Shown one piece after another: positions 1 to 13,687 of a DNA stretch of 64,000 bases. The stretch spans positions 3,026,640 to 3,090,639 of the forward strand of contig QAOA01002417.1 in NCBI GenBank assembly GCA_003255065.1. Direction: 5' to 3'. Position 1 is the first letter of the stretch; each line of letters opens with the position of its first letter. The position numbers and the translations under genes are program-made. This DNA is from Cercis canadensis. Its lineage: Eukaryota; Streptophyta; Magnoliopsida; Fabales; Fabaceae. The notes under the pieces were generated by a model. That model saw only the letters and a program-made list of their open reading frames with translations. It was not told the origin of the DNA and did no database searches.

Positions 1-337
1 AGAGTTGACACTTCTTCACCCCATCTATTTGGCATTTCAGGAAGTTTGAGTGGATGAAAAAGAAAAGGTCAGTAAAGCTTCAAGCACAATCCCGTTGATA
101 TCACTCAAGCTATGTTTTCTCAAAAATCAACCCCTCAGACAAACCTTCTTATTGCTCTAAGATGAAGGGGGGAAAAAACTTTAAAACCATTTTTCTGTCT
201 ACTACAGTTGCAACTCAACAAAGAAACCACAATATCAAGACAAATAGACAGTGACAAAAATCCCTTTCATAACAATCTGTAACAACTGCAAAAATAGCAA
301 AAAATAAAGCTCATAATTATCTTCTCTGCTTCTGTAC

Positions 338-3288
338 CTGTTTCAATGCAACAGCTAAACCAGTAATAGTGTGGTTGTGTGGGCCACCTTGCAGTCCAGG
401 GAAGACAGCCTGATTGATTTTGTCCTCATAATCATACAACACCTTTCAAAAAGTAAGAAGAATTAGTGTTTGGTTCAGATCATGCATTTATGCTAATTTA
501 AGTAGGATATACCATAGATTGACCTAATCCTAAAAATGAAATTTCCAAGTTCCAACAGAGTATAAAGGTCAAAAGTACACAAATATATCACGAGTTTGGT
601 TAATAACTAACCTCTTTTCCTTGTTTGTTAATTTCTTTTAGCCCTTTCCTGAAGAAAATCATAGCTCCACGTGGGCCACGAAGTGACTTGTGAGTTGTGG
701 TAGTCACAACATCTGCATAATCAAAAGGTGACGGGATAACACCAGCTGCAACCAACCCACTGATGTGTGCCATATCTGCCAACAGTATAGCTTTCTGTTT
801 GTCACACACCTGTCACATGCTTTATAAATTAAACCTTGGACGTTCCAGGAAATCATACAAATTAAAAAACCAGCACAAGATCTAACATAAGAAAATCTAC
901 TTGGAAAATCGCTCTGCATTGTATTACCTTGCGTATACGATCATAATCATACAAACGCGCATAAGCACTAGCACCAGCAACTATTAATTTTGGCCTGAAG
1001 AGTTTAGCCGTTGCCTCCAACTGCATTTAACGATTTTCACAGATAGTAAGAGTACAATACTATCAAGCCAAGCTGAAAAATGGCTCATTCATGGCAAAAC
1101 GAGTCAGAAGGATTCTTAATCACTCGGCACACTTGTCTTATAACATAAAAGAGTGACTTAGGAGAAAATAAGCTTTCTCAATTAAACTTCAAAGGGTGTA
1201 AAACAAGTAAAAGATCAAGTGAGTTTATGAAATTGTCTACCTGTTTGGATAGTTATGCAACTAACACTTCAATTAACACCTTAATGAGTACAGTCAACTT
1301 AACTATGCAAAATAGAAAACAACTAGAAGAGACGATTTTGGCCAAAAGAACTACAACCATGATAAGAAACTGCGATGATACCTGGTCATAGTCAATGTAC
1401 CCTGTGCTTTCATTCAATCTATATGGCATTGTCTCGAAATATATAGAGACTGCAGATATCTTTTTGGTGTCAGTCTGCGTAATAACAATAGAAACAATAT
1501 TAATTGTCCATCGAGATTATTAAACAGAACACGGTACAATGAATAGATGAGATTCCTTTATATATGTGCATGTGTGTCAGTATAGTTTTCTGGACAATAT
1601 AAGTAGTATCGATTAATTATCATACGATATGCTACCAACAACTTCAATTCCAATCAAATAGGAATAAATAATTAAATAAATGAACAAGAATACATTTTAC
1701 ATATATGATTACATTATCATTTCTAGCTAATCTTCAAAGAAATGCAGTCAATAAGATGTATAATCGATTTCATTATAACAGGAAATACATGATGGAAATT
1801 GAAAGCACCTGGTAGCCATGAGAAAGATGCCCACCATGGGGAAGATCAAGTGCCATGATTCTTTCGTGAGGTTTTAGCAATGCAGTATAAACTTGAAAGT
1901 TTGCAGGAGACCCAGATAGAGGCTGCACATTCACTGCAATTTAGAGATAACAATGATATATAAGCAAATTTACCACCTAATGTTTCAGAGAAACTATTGA
2001 ACTTCAAAAAAGCTCTTGAAAGATCCTTTTTTAAGTTTTAAGAAATGAAGTCGATGAGAGAGTATACGCCAGAGATTTGTTAGTTGAAATGACATTCATA
2101 GCAGGTGCACTGCTAATTCAGAATTATGTGAACACAGTAATATGATTCAAAAAAAGTGATAAAAATAGAGATAGTTGCATACCTGCAAATATATAATCAA
2201 TAAAACATAAAAACTATTGAATTTTTCTGTTCTTATTGATATGATTTTCTTATGTGCTTACCTCCCCATTTAGCTGGATCCAATCGAAATGCTTCTAGAG
2301 CACGCTTCTGGCATAGTGTTTCTGCCATGTCAATATACCTGAAATAGGAAAAATCCACCATCTTTGAATTTGATACGATGGGGTAGTCTAAGAATAAAAA
2401 CCAATATGCTAATCACTATATCATTAGCCTCCATGAGTTATCAAGAGATTCAAGACAAGCACACACAGAAAGTGCGAGACTGACATACTCATTTCCACCA
2501 TAATATCTTGCACCAGGATATCCTTCACTGTATTTGTTAGTCATGACAGAGCCAACGGCTTGCATCACAGAGACGGAAGTGAAATTCTCTGAGGGAATCA
2601 GTTCCAGCCCCTTCACGAAAAAAGAACAGTCAATCCCTATGTGCTAATAAGATGAAATGCATAATTCAATGAAGCCTAACCAGGGAAACAAAATTAAATT
2701 TCAATTCTGTATTTCCCCTACATGTGAGGACCCATCATGCATCAAAGTAATATGTCAAACATTTGGGTTGGGTTCACTACACGAACTCAAACAGCTGGTG
2801 AACTGGCGCTGCAGAGCATACCTTCCACTGTCTAGCTTTCTCAAGCTCAATAATATCAGCAATTTCTGGATCAACAACCTCAAGTGGAGCATTCAATTGC
2901 TTGGGCCACTGCGACAAAATGTTTTCATATCAAACAACATAACCAACACATGAAATGAGCTTCTCACGTTCTGTGAAGCTAAAGCATCAAATCCAGAATT
3001 GAAGTTGAGCTTACTGTGACACCGGATTTCTCTTTCTCGTAGACAGCTTCATCGGGCAACGATGACTATAAAAACAAAAAATCAAATTCCAAGTAAACAG
3101 TGAGAAACGAGGAAAGATAAGAATTTGAATGGAAATGCCAATTTTTTCCCTCGTTTTTCCGCGAACCAGAAGTTGGTAACTGAGAGGAGAAGGAGAACCT
3201 TGTAATAAACAGTGCCGGCACTGAAGAGAGGGCGTAGTGGCTTTTCGATGGAAGACGAAAGCCTACGAAGGGCCATTGCCATTGCCAT
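338..3288 (-). CDS. SHMT: Mitochondrial serine hydroxymethyltransferase (10 exons, 3' end outside window)
   Basis: PLP enzyme that interconverts serine and glycine with tetrahydrofolate; the mitochondrial form works with glycine decarboxylase in photorespiration. I see ten minus-strand exons with GT-AG borders: 3288-3199, 3065-3015, 2908-2822, 2610-2489, 2338-2262, 1933-1809, 1474-1382, 1020-928, 809-612 and 442-338. They total 1041 nt (347 codons) with phase kept throughout. The N-terminus ([13 protein letters not shown]...) is Ser/Arg-rich, as in a mitochondrial presequence. Exon 4 holds LIPSENF and the [15 protein letters not shown] block. Exon 9 holds [13 protein letters not shown], whose Lys carries the PLP cofactor. 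The start at 3288 matches plant mitochondrial SHMTs, although the frame stays open six codons upstream. Full plant proteins are about 515 residues, so roughly a third (the C-terminal part) lies left of base 1. Bases 1-337 look like intron. No lesion seen, so the gene is probably functional. Confidence 0.96.
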
Positions 3289-5765
3289 CTCTGGCTTCCT
3301 CCTCACTTGGGAGACACAGAGAGTGAGTTTCTGCCAAAGATAAGAAGAAAATTAAATTTTAGTTTTTCTGGTTTTGTCCTTCTCCGAGTCCTACTTTGGT
3401 GGCTGATGAAGTGATGATCCATCCGTTATCCCACTACTTCATTGGCTTTCGCTGAGCTCGTGGGGCCAAAGCATCCACCGTAGGATTTCAGATTTGTTTA
3501 AACCTTTTCGGTCTGAGTACTCACACGGAAACCCTCCTTTTTTCTTCTATTGAGAATTTTTTTTTTTTTTAAAAAAAAAAGCTGAGTTGTCGAATTTTGA
3601 CAGTGCATAACTGCATATAGTATTTATGAGGTTCCCAATATCAATCTTTTAATTTGTATCACATTATTTTATAATATAAAATTTAAAATTAATTTGTACA
3701 ATATTGACAAATTTAATTTGACTTACTTAATACTGTACGAGGCTCATTAAAAAATAAATCTGATAACTTGAACGCAAATGATGAGACATTAGCGTGTAAT
3801 TCCTAAATGTGCATTTAGCTTTGCTTGTTTCAATATAGACTTGCATTAATTAACTGTTAACATTTGGATATTAGTTTAAGTGTAAGGGATTAGAAATATG
3901 AGGTAATTTTTTTGAATTTAATTATTTTTTAAATTATTAAATAGTCTATTTAAATTATTTTTAAAATTTATGAATTTTATATTTAAATTCAAAATACTAA
4001 AAATTACTTATGAATTAGTTAAAAAATGACTCATAAGCACTTTTTGCGGACACATTATAGAAGTTATGAATTTGTGTGGAAATAAATGAATTGTGATTGT
4101 GAGTGAGATATATATTGGGAAGAAAAAGAGGCCATGAAAGGCCTATCCGCAACCACCATTTCTTAGCCACAAAGGATCGTAACCTGATAGGGTAAGTCAA
4201 ATTGGTTGAAACAGATGCTGCCACCAAAGCTTTGAACTCTTTTGCAGTCCTCTAAGGACCTTTTACCAACTTATGTGTCATTTTCTGGGAGGCTATCAAC
4301 ATAGATAGTCCTAGCCTTAAAATATGCTAACCACATATAAAGGCTGTTCCTTATTCATTATTTCACTCTTCCCCAAAAACAGAAAATAAAACTCAGACCA
4401 CAATGATTGAACAACCACATCTTGTAACTCATATAGGTACATATGACTTATCTGAAACTTAACTCTTATTACTCTAATTCGTTTACTTGGTTTCAAAAAA
4501 TAATTGAAAGAAATTTTCTTCTTTTTGTAATAAATTTTGTAAGAATTTTATTGAAACACATGCCAGGGTATTTTTTAAAAAAAATATTAGCAAATATTTT
4601 TAAAAGGATGCGGGTGCAAATTATTATTTTTTATACAATCAAATTGAAAAAAATAAATCTTATTATTATTTGTGAATAGATCTACATATATGGTTTTTGG
4701 AAGAAAAAAAAAGTGGATAATTAATTAAAGGAGATTTTTTAAGATATTTTTGGTATGTATGTGGTATCCCATATCACATAAAAATAACTAATGTGCAAAT
4801 AACATGTGTAGTTGATAACTTGAAGTCAACGATTTTTAAATTTGTTTGAGAGAACGAGAAAAATTATATTTTGTATCTAATAAAATATGAAAATTACGTC
4901 TTTGATTGTCATATTAATATAATATGACATACTCATATGATACTATAGAATATCCGTTAATTAAAATGTATATTATTTTTTCTTTGGCGCCAAAAATTAG
5001 TATATTATTGTTTTGATTCTTTGAAACCGGAATGGGCTTACATTCAATTCAAAATAAATCCAAAGCCCAGTAGCAAGGAGGTGTCCAGAACTCGAAGTAA
5101 CCAAAGTGCCATATTGGGCCTTTTACCTTTATTGGGTTGGATAATTGGATTAGACTTAAAATCATAAGCCTACAACTTAAAACCCGTAGAAAGAAAAGCC
5201 TTAAACGCTACAAGTAGGGCTTGAACCTTTGACCTTGTGGTTAACATATTTCAGCATGTTGAAATTTTGTAAGCAATAAAATTAAGCTTAAATGTAATTT
5301 TGGTCTCTCAATTTTAATAATGATTTAGTTTCCTTATTTTTAAATGGGACTTTTCAGTCTCTAAAATTTCACAAAATGAATAATTTAGGGTTTTATAGTT
5401 TTATAATTTAAGGTTTAGCATTTTATGATTTAGCTATCCCTAAAGCCCAAAACTAAACCCTAAACAAAACTATCACACGATACTAAAATTTTGGTTTATG
5501 GGTTGGGTTTTAAGGTTTTTTTAGAGGCTTTAAGGTTAATGTTTTAGCTTTTAGGGGTTTCGAGTTCCTTACAATTTACCTATTTCTTTAGTACATAACA
5601 GTCATTCCCCATGATTAATATTCATCATACATGAGTTTTCTAAATTTTTTTAGGGAATTATATAGGGGTCTAAGCACCAAGAAAGACAAAATCTTTCCTA
5701 AGACAAGGTTTCGATAGCTTCAACACTACCCATCATTCTTGATTTGTCTTAAAAACCTTTTTTCT
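3289..5765. other. Intergenic region upstream of SHMT
   Basis: About 2.5 kb of AT-rich DNA without a convincing gene. It should contain the SHMT promoter (minus strand, just right of 3288). A T-run followed by an A-run near 3549-3580 could fold back. Near 5190-5270 a stretch reads, on the minus strand, like a worn tRNA-type B box (GGTTCAAGCC), as in plant SINEs; this is weak. Short open frames here have no recognisable similarity. Confidence 0.6.
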
Positions 5766-5987
5766 CTTTAAACTATTAATCTAATATCATTTTAATCTCT
5801 AATTTATTTTTAGTGTTATTTTAGTCATCGAATAATTACTCTATCTGTTAAATAAATCATCTATAAACATCAAAAGTGATTATTAAAAGAATAATTTGAC
5901 AGACAAAGTGACTATTCGAAAATTAAAATTACACAAAATAAATTATAGACTAATATAACATTTAAAAAATAATTTAAGAAGAAAAAA
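5766..5987. repeat. AT-rich foldback (MITE-like) element
   Basis: The left arm (from about 5770, reading AAACTATTAATCTAATATCA) reappears as an imperfect reverse complement ending near 5985. The arms are about 90 bp with a short spacer. There is no coding capacity. Borders are approximate and I could not define a target-site duplication. A similar foldback lies at 47728-47960. Confidence 0.55.
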
Positions 5988-6079
5988 GAAACATTTTACA
6001 AAAAAAACTATTTAGCAGTTCCCTTTTATGAGGTTTGTATTGCATACTATTCAGCATAAATACTTTGTTTTAACTGTAC

Positions 6080-6507
6080 TAAAAATCAATATAAGTGAGT
6101 CTCAATAATTCCAAGTAGCAACTGGTAACTATGTCCTTTAATCCAGAGACACTTGAAGGCATTTAAGGAGGATAGACGGTGTGATTAAGTAATGTGTAGA
6201 GTGAATTTCTGACGTTGACAGGAGGCTTGCTAGCAACTAATAGCAAGATCCACCAAACAGAATTTAGCATGTGTTATTATTGGTTGGGTTGGNTAAAAAT
6301 CAAATATAAGTGAGTCTCAATAATTCCAAGTAGCAACTGGGAACTATGTCCTTTAATCCAGAGACACTTGACGGCATTTAAGGAGGATAGACGGTGTGAT
6401 TAAGTAATGTGTAGAGTGAATTTCTGACGTTGACAGGAGGCTTGCTAGCAACTAATAGCAAGATCCACCAAACAGAATATAGCATGTGTTATTATTGGTT
6501 GGGTTGG
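6080..6507. repeat. Near-identical direct repeat split by a single N
   Basis: Bases 6080-6292 and 6294-6507 are almost the same sequence (213 and 214 bp, one indel and a few substitutions), separated only by an N at 6293. No gene is involved. The arrangement is typical of two overlapping contig ends joined without merging, so the second copy may not exist in the genome. Confidence 0.85.
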
Positions 6508-8729
6508 ATGTATGCATGTGAGCAAACGCTACCCTTTCCCTGCTCGTCTTCTGCACAACATGCTCGTCTTAGGTTTGTCTACGTTGGTCATGACAAGATA
6601 TGTACATGAGTCAACAAATCCAACCTAATAATGCTCATTTCATATATAATTGGGTTAAAAGTAGCCAAATTAATTATATAACCCTATTATTTTTGTAAAC
6701 AATAATACAATGCATACAAGAAAGTTTTCTCAGGACAAAGAGCTAACCCACACTCTAGTTGACTTTAATGTGAGGCTGAGAACATGCAAATAATAAAGTT
6801 TCATATGACACAATAAGACAGCAAATATTAACTTATTTAAATATTTATTTTATTTGTATATATAATATTGTCTTCACTAAACAAAAATTTATAAATCTAC
6901 CCCGAGAACTATAAGAAAAGAAAATTGACTATCATCAAGTTTAAATCCGAAACACCTAGGAATTAATTATATAATATAACCCTATCCCTATCCAATGGAT
7001 GTAATTACTTTATGGTTCTATAACATTTCCTCTTGACCGAAAAGACCACAACCAATGTGAAAATAAACAATTGTTTGAGCGGTGAAAGGAATCCGATGAG
7101 AGGGCACCAAAACCTAGGGGCTCATGAAATGTTTTTGGATACGACACTGTCAGCTGATTCACTTCTTTGTAGATTAGCAAAACGACAGATAATCAAGTCC
7201 CCACAAACATAGGTAGGTGTGGTGTGGCCAGTGTGGTGCTGTGATTTGTACCAATATCACATGCCTAATTCCTCTTATTTATTCGTCTTTTAATTTTGTT
7301 GCCATCCATTTACTTAATTTCACCCACTGTCAAAAAAGCAATAATTACAACGCTTGATAAACTCATTTCATAATTCAACTGATAATATATTAATTTCTAA
7401 AATGCAAAAATTCTTTCATTTTTTGAATTCCATTCTCATATTTCATATCAACTCTTTTAGAGTTAGTTATATTTTTAATTTGGATTATAAAAATAATAGA
7501 TATATTCCCCACTTATCAATTATATTTTGTATATTTTTAAGAATATAAGTGACAATGATAAATAAATGTCTTCCTTTGACACCAAAACAAATTATATATG
7601 ATTCTCATTTGTTTTTTTTTATCCGAAAATAATGCTCTTCGTTTTGTCTAATCTGCGTTTGTTCTCTCTCTACTTGTCCCCTTTATTAATAGAAAACTCC
7701 AATAAAAATAATCAACGATATATTCCAGTTCACTTTTTCTTTTTCAATTTTAATTTGCATGTTACTGAACTAATATGCCCTTTACTTGGTGTATGATTTT
7801 ACCTCTATTTGTATTATTATATACTTTATAGTTGATATGATTTGAATTAATTTGTAATCACCGTACCTAAATTTTTATCATATCACTTAAATAATATGAT
7901 AAAAGAATTACAGTATATTCATAAAAAAAAAAATTGTTGGCCATGGTATGTATATTAATTAATAAAACTTTTGAAAGTACTTTGTTTAGATATATATAGC
8001 CATAATTTCTATCATCAAACTTGTCTTACAATTATTTAATACAAAAGCTTATGTTACAACTAATAAACTATTTTTTGTGGGTTTTTTTTTATTATTAATA
8101 ATTTATTTTTCAATCCAAGAAATCATGAATTCCAATTAAGTCATACCAAAACCAAGAATAACTTTATGTTTTAAGAATAAAAGATATATCTTAAAGGGCT
8201 GATACCAACATTTCTACTGGTTTCATCAAGGTCATGAAGAAATTCTAGCTCTCTTTTTGAACGATGTCACATCTCATATTTTCCTTCACAACGTATCTGT
8301 ACATGTCGCAGCTCACATTTTCTTGCGGGTACGAAAGTCATTAATCATTAGTTATACCCATAGGCCATAGTATTAGTATTTCACATCTGTAAATATAAAA
8401 GTGAAGGTAAAAATAAGTAGTTTAAATGCATATTAGCGATAAGTTTCAGTCATTTACTTTCTTTTGCTTCAAATTTTCATGTTTTTCAAGTATAACTTAA
8501 TCTGAAATTCAACAATAATCACTAACTCAATTATAGAGTGACAATTTTTTTTTAATATTTTTTAATTAATATTCTTAATATTAGATATACAATTATTTTT
8601 AGACTTTCACTTAACATTAAAGAAAATAAATATGAATATAAAGCATAGTAAAATGTTGAAGAAGCTCACCAAACCATCACAGAACTTTGATAGTAAGAAT
8701 TACTTTATACTTTACAGTCTACTTGTAGC
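6508..8729. other. Intergenic, no gene seen
   Basis: AT-rich DNA between the repeat pair and the promoter of the small basic protein gene. The few open frames (for example 7354-7548) are low-complexity and have no start context or recognisable product. I see no RNA gene or defined transposon. Confidence 0.55.
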
Positions 8730-8736
8730 TATAAAT
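8730..8736 (+). promoter_or_regulatory. TATA box of the small basic protein gene
   Basis: TATAAAT lies 77 bp before the ATG at 8813, a normal spacing for a plant promoter with a short leader. The in-frame ATG at 8735 overlaps this box and therefore is unlikely to be in the mRNA, which decides the start choice for the gene. Confidence 0.55.
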
Positions 8737-8812
8737 GTTAACAGCTAAATGGTCATCTAAACCGATTGTCAAAAATATCAATGAGAAGGTAGAGAAAACA
8801 TATCCGTTCAAA

Positions 8813-9139
8813 ATGGAAAGAGATCCCACCACACTGCAGCGATCTTCATACTTCTCCGGTTGCATGATGTCTCCGTCGTGCTTTCCGGTTCAAGACGAAT
8901 TTCAGTACTCTCGAATCCATTGCTGCATCAACCCCAACAAGAGGAGCCGAAGATGGAGAAATATTCTCAGAAAGTTCATGAGGGAAGGCAAGTCCTTGTG
9001 TGGATCAAAACCATTATCATTTCAATATGATCCAGTTAGCTATTCTCAGAATTTCGACGAGGGTTGCCATCTTGAGGACCCTAGACGCCATTCCCAAGTG
9101 TTTCATCATGATGTTAGGTGGGAATTACAATATCACTAG
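8813..9139 (+). CDS. Small plant-specific basic protein with YDPxSYxxNFD motif
   Basis: Single-exon frame of 108 residues from ATG 8813 to the TAG at 9137-9139. The middle is basic (RSRRWRNILRKFMREGK, around residues 45-61), followed by SFQYDPVSYSQNFDEG. That pairing of an RxWR..L.R..REGK segment with a YDP-SY-NFD motif is shared by a family of short plant proteins of unknown biochemical role, some stress-induced. I recognise the family from this motif only. There is no signal peptide or membrane segment. An upstream in-frame ATG at 8735 would add 26 residues but overlaps the probable TATA box. No operon-like or paired neighbour. Confidence 0.72.
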   Translation: MERDPTTLQRSSYFSGCMMSPSCFPVQDEFQYSRIHCCINPNKRSRRWRNILRKFMREGKSLCGSKPLSFQYDPVSYSQNFDEGCHLEDPRRHSQVFHHDVRWELQYH

Positions 9140-12100
9140 TTCTATATATGCCTGCTACCTAATTCTCACTCTTCTGGTTTCAATGGCTGTTGTAACTTTG
9201 ACAAGTAGGAATTTCCATGGTGCTTAATTTGATAAAAAAAGTTATACTATTTTGTTGTTGAACATGAGATTAGACTGCCAATTGCAAGTTTTGAATCAAG
9301 TTGCATATATATGATATGTCTATGTTACATTATATACAAAGGATCTCTTAAGATTGTAGTTTATACAAAGTGGATCTACCTCTAGGGGATTATGTAAATC
9401 TTTTAATTCCTGCTATTATGTCTGCCTTTTTTTTGTTATAGTGCTGCTGCACCTGCACACCACCACTGCAGTTTGATTCACCCGCAAAAGAACGAATCCA
9501 AAGTCACATCACATAAGGCTTATATCCTATGGTCGGTGAACTAACTCCAACATTTGAAATTCCCAACTCTCTTTCCCGGAAAAGAGAAAGAGGAGTTCCT
9601 CTGCAAATGAAGGAACTCTGTCATGGATCATAATCACCCATAACGCCAAAGAATGTAGATTTTCCAGCTGTCTGCACAATTATTGCTTCTCTCGCGGGGA
9701 AGGTCAGGAATTACCCTGTACATATCATCCATGTTTGACATAATTAGCCTCCTCTTCACTGAAATGAAGTGAAATTGTGACGTGTTAGCTTTCTCAGTGC
9801 CAATTTTGAATACGCCAAGTACATTTAGCTTTCTCATTTACTGTCACTTTATTGGGCTGTGGGGTATCCCTTATAAAGCTGCCTGTACAAATGCAATATA
9901 TATGGTAATGGTATTTGGAATCATTCTATTCTATGCATAGTTTATTCCTTTCTTTTTCTCTTCAATTCTTCAGATGTATAGCTATTTCATTTCCTGCTGA
10001 AAATTCTGTATTAACGGCCGGGGTTTAAAAGGACATTTCAAAGGCATTATCCTCGTATTATGTTTGTATACATAAAGAGAAAACGCTGAGAAAAAGTGAG
10101 TACAAGGTCACGTGAACCTTTTTCTTTTGGTATTGTCTACAGATCATACGTGATTTTGTTGTTAAAATGAGAAGAGAGAATATCGAGTTGGAGGATATCC
10201 AACTCACAGAACAGGTCACGGGCATAAGGTGAAAAGCTCAGCAGTCACCGGACCACATTCATCAAATTAATTGGAGTATTTTTAGGTTGTTAATTTAATA
10301 TAAACTCTTTGAAACACACTCTGCACATGAAACTTGTTTTTAGGCAGTAAACAACTGTGTTTCATTTTGTTTTGCAAGAAATTCAGGGATGATTAATATA
10401 TAGTTGAGTAATTGTTTGTGTAAGCTATAGCTACCAAGGAAAAACATCAACCATTACGTTACGTCTCTTAGTCTTAGCTTTCTATTATCATTATTTTTAA
10501 CTTTTTTGATAATTTTAATTATATTTAATTTCCCGAGGACATCAGTTACATCGCCACTAAATAAGTTGTTGGGTTGGTCAACAGGAATTCCTGCCGCTGT
10601 TCTTTAGCTTTTGCTAACAAACTGCTCAGTCAACTAAAATGATATATACAACAAAACCTTCTTGTTTCTTTTCTCCACTATAATCAACTATGGTGGGTAA
10701 GTCTGCAGTTTGCACACATCATATATTAAATTTTTGTTATGAAAAGTTTTACAATTGTTTTGGATAGATACATAAATAGTTATGTTAATACCAATTATGA
10801 AAAATATATATATATTTTTACTATAGTTAAGTTAGATATCCACACTATAATTAACTTCACAATAAGTTTTGTTTTTCCTATCACATCTTGATTAAAATAT
10901 AGTTCAAAACACTCTTTTATGAGAAAAAAATATATACTTTGAAAGTTTTATGCCCCTTCATTTAACTTTGAGCGAAATGTTATTATTTATTAAAAATAAC
11001 TCGGGCTGATTTAAAGAAATGAGGCCACTTTTAGTCTTTTATACACATAATTATAGTTATATGCTTGCTTGGATTAGCTTAAAGAGAAAATTAATCATGT
11101 AGTATTTTTAAATTTTTAATGGATCCACTTGGCGCCACGTATCTCCCTTGGTCCATTATTTTAGGCTCAGATATTTTGATCCTCGCCGCCGTTATTATAC
11201 GTACTTCCTAGTCCCACAACAGCAGCTCTGCGTAAGATATTTTTGGCTTCCTTCCCTCGCAGAATGAGAATCACACTCCAGGTAATAATCACTTCTTCTT
11301 CGCCTATTCATGTCCAAGCTATCCTACATCTTCTTCTCCTTCTTGTTTACTCCCTTGCCTATTTTTTGTTTTTTTTTTTTCTTTTTTCAAATAATTTCAT
11401 TCTAATCATGGAAGACTGTTTAATATGGTTTCATTCTCATGGTATATTGTTCAATTGCTATCCAAACTCAAAATTTTGCTTTAAACTTATGGTCGCATTA
11501 TCACTATATCAAACTAATAGAAGCTTTTTCTATTTGAGTAAGGCCATTTCTAGCCATTCTACTCGCTCTCTATCTTCTACGGGCTTTTTTCTGTTTCTCT
11601 TCTCTCTCTTCACGATCTGTTTTCTCTAGTTATATTGAATTTTAGAGCTACATTGCTTCTGCTGTTGCCAAATGTTGTGCTCAAACTTCTTCCAACACCA
11701 TTGCTTTCACCCTCATCTACCTAATTTTAGGGTCTGCTTGCTAGCAGTGAAAATAGGAGGAGTGGAGGCTCAAGGATTGAAAATTGGCAATTTATCAAAG
11801 CAATGATAATGTCTGGATAGATTGCTAATGTTCTTTCCTTCCTCCGCAATTCCTTCCATTTTCATTCCTAGCAAGGACAACCATAGTCTGAGCTTGGCCC
11901 ACTCCATGGATCTCTATATTATGAAAATTTTACCACTCTTTATTTTTTTATAATTTCTTTTTGAAGAAATTCTTTTTTACTCACAGTACTTATGAAGGCA
12001 TAGCAATTCTTCATACAGCACTTCCATATATCCAGCTTCCAGATCTCCTAATAATTCAGGGGCTCCAATGGATGTTGTACACATTCACCCAGTGCATCTG

Positions 12101-13687
12101 AAGGAGGATACTAATTGCTGTCCAAAGATTCTAGGTGTGTTGCTAGAAGCTCCAACAGGTATTTATGACTTGTGTCTTTATAGAAGTTTTCAAAAAAAAT
12201 GGGTTATAGCTTGTGCTTGGGTATAGAGAGATATTTGTTATGATGTCTATTAAAATCTGATATAATTCAAATTTTTTTGTAAAAGTGTATTTTGTTGAGT
12301 ATTGGCTGATCCTTTCATGCATGTATTATGCTGTTAACTATTGAACCAGAATGCATTTAGAATACTGTTGGATTTTCAATACCTGAAAATGATAAATACA
12401 CAAAGTACAGGAGTTTGACCATTCAAATGCTGAGTGTCCATTACAGTCAAATGGATGATTGCATTTATATGAAGTTAGAGGAAGTAACATTTGCATGTAA
12501 GACGAGATATTATACTCTTTAGGTAATTACATTCAGAGAAGAGCGTCTCTTCTAGTCACTGGCATTTTGGAAGGGCAAAGTCAAACTGCATATGGGAGAC
12601 AGCTGTGAAAAACCACATATAGGCAATGCTTTACTTTATGACTTGGAATTGATGGAATAATGGGAAAGAGCATCAGTAGCATATATGGTGTTGCTTAATA
12701 TAACATGAGGTTAGAGTTTCTAAAAAAAATTAAATTGTTAACTATTCTGCATTTTAAAACATCTTCCAGAAAAGGACTCCAGAAAAGGACTCTTCAATGC
12801 CTCCTCCCCCTCCCTCCTTCCCAATTTATTTCTCTATTATTCAATGCTACTTCTGTAAATGCTCTGTCGTGTTTAATACCCTAAGTAGTTGCTGAAGTAA
12901 ACTATACTTTGACTTATTGTGGTATTAGGCCTTTTAAAAAATGACCACTTATAGTTCATTTTTCTGCATAAAGACCCTTGTAGTATTTGAAGCTAGGTCT
13001 TCAAGTGCCAACTGTAAATAAATCCAACGGATGAGTGTTTGAAACTTTTAATACCATAAGAAGTGAAAGTGTATGAGAAAAGCACTCTATTATTCATTCT
13101 ATTAAGAAAATTTTAGTTTTAGCTTGTTTTAAAAACCTTAGAAATTGGTGTCAAAAAATAAACCACAAGGGGTGACTTCTGAATCAGTCCATATCAGAGG
13201 GTTTCAAAGTATAGTTTTTCTTGTTCTACTGGGGGCAGGGGGGAGGGGGAGGAGAATGCAGTGTATTTGTCTATCCTTTTGCTAATATTGAGAGTCTTAG
13301 GTTATGCTTTAAACTTTATGATTTTGTATGGTTAAAGCTGAAGAGTTTGAATTGGACTTAGCAGATTTTGTTTCGTATCTCCAAAAAATAATTGATTACA
13401 GAAGTTGGAAAATCTTGTGTTCATGCTATATTATTCAAACTTCCCATATGCCACTTTACATACATATTTCGTGTGCCAAATGTCATTATTGTACTGATTA
13501 GCTTTTATCTATCTCATCTCACTTCAGAAGCACATTCTTCTATGCTAGGGATTCTTGTTTTGTGTGAACTGAGTAACATTCATCCGCCAGCACCCTTCTT
13601 CTGATGTGGTTATTTTGCTTCAATTTCATAAATCTGTTTTGGGTTAATGTTGTATCTTACTAGTGGTATTAAAATAACATTTGACCT
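9140..13687. other. Intergenic region, including probable 3' UTR of the MADS-box gene
   Basis: No gene that I can support. The right part should include the 3' untranslated region of the minus-strand MADS-box gene that stops at 13688. An exon-like stretch on the plus strand, about 12042-12160, is bounded by AG and GT and holds an open frame from ATG 12068, but I found no partner exons or similarity. Around 11190-11630 is pyrimidine-rich DNA with a spurious open frame. Confidence 0.5.

Noticed and set aside
5390..5580. Telomere-like AAACCCTAAAC words
   Set aside because: Isolated and not in tandem; AT-rich DNA produces them by chance.
8735..8812. Upstream start for the small basic protein (26 extra residues)
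   Set aside because: The ATG at 8735 overlaps the TATAAAT box, and the added residues are not like the family's N-terminus.
9634..9837. 67-residue minus-strand open frame
   Set aside because: No recognisable motif, no paired exon, no promoter evidence.
11243..11629. 128-residue open frame on the plus strand
   Set aside because: Translation of pyrimidine-rich DNA (Leu/Phe/Ser-rich), no family features, no promoter evidence.
12042..12160. Exon-like block on the plus strand with ATG at 12068
   Set aside because: AG and GT borders occur by chance often; no partner exon or recognisable product was found once the adjacent blocks were assigned to the antisense MADS-box gene.
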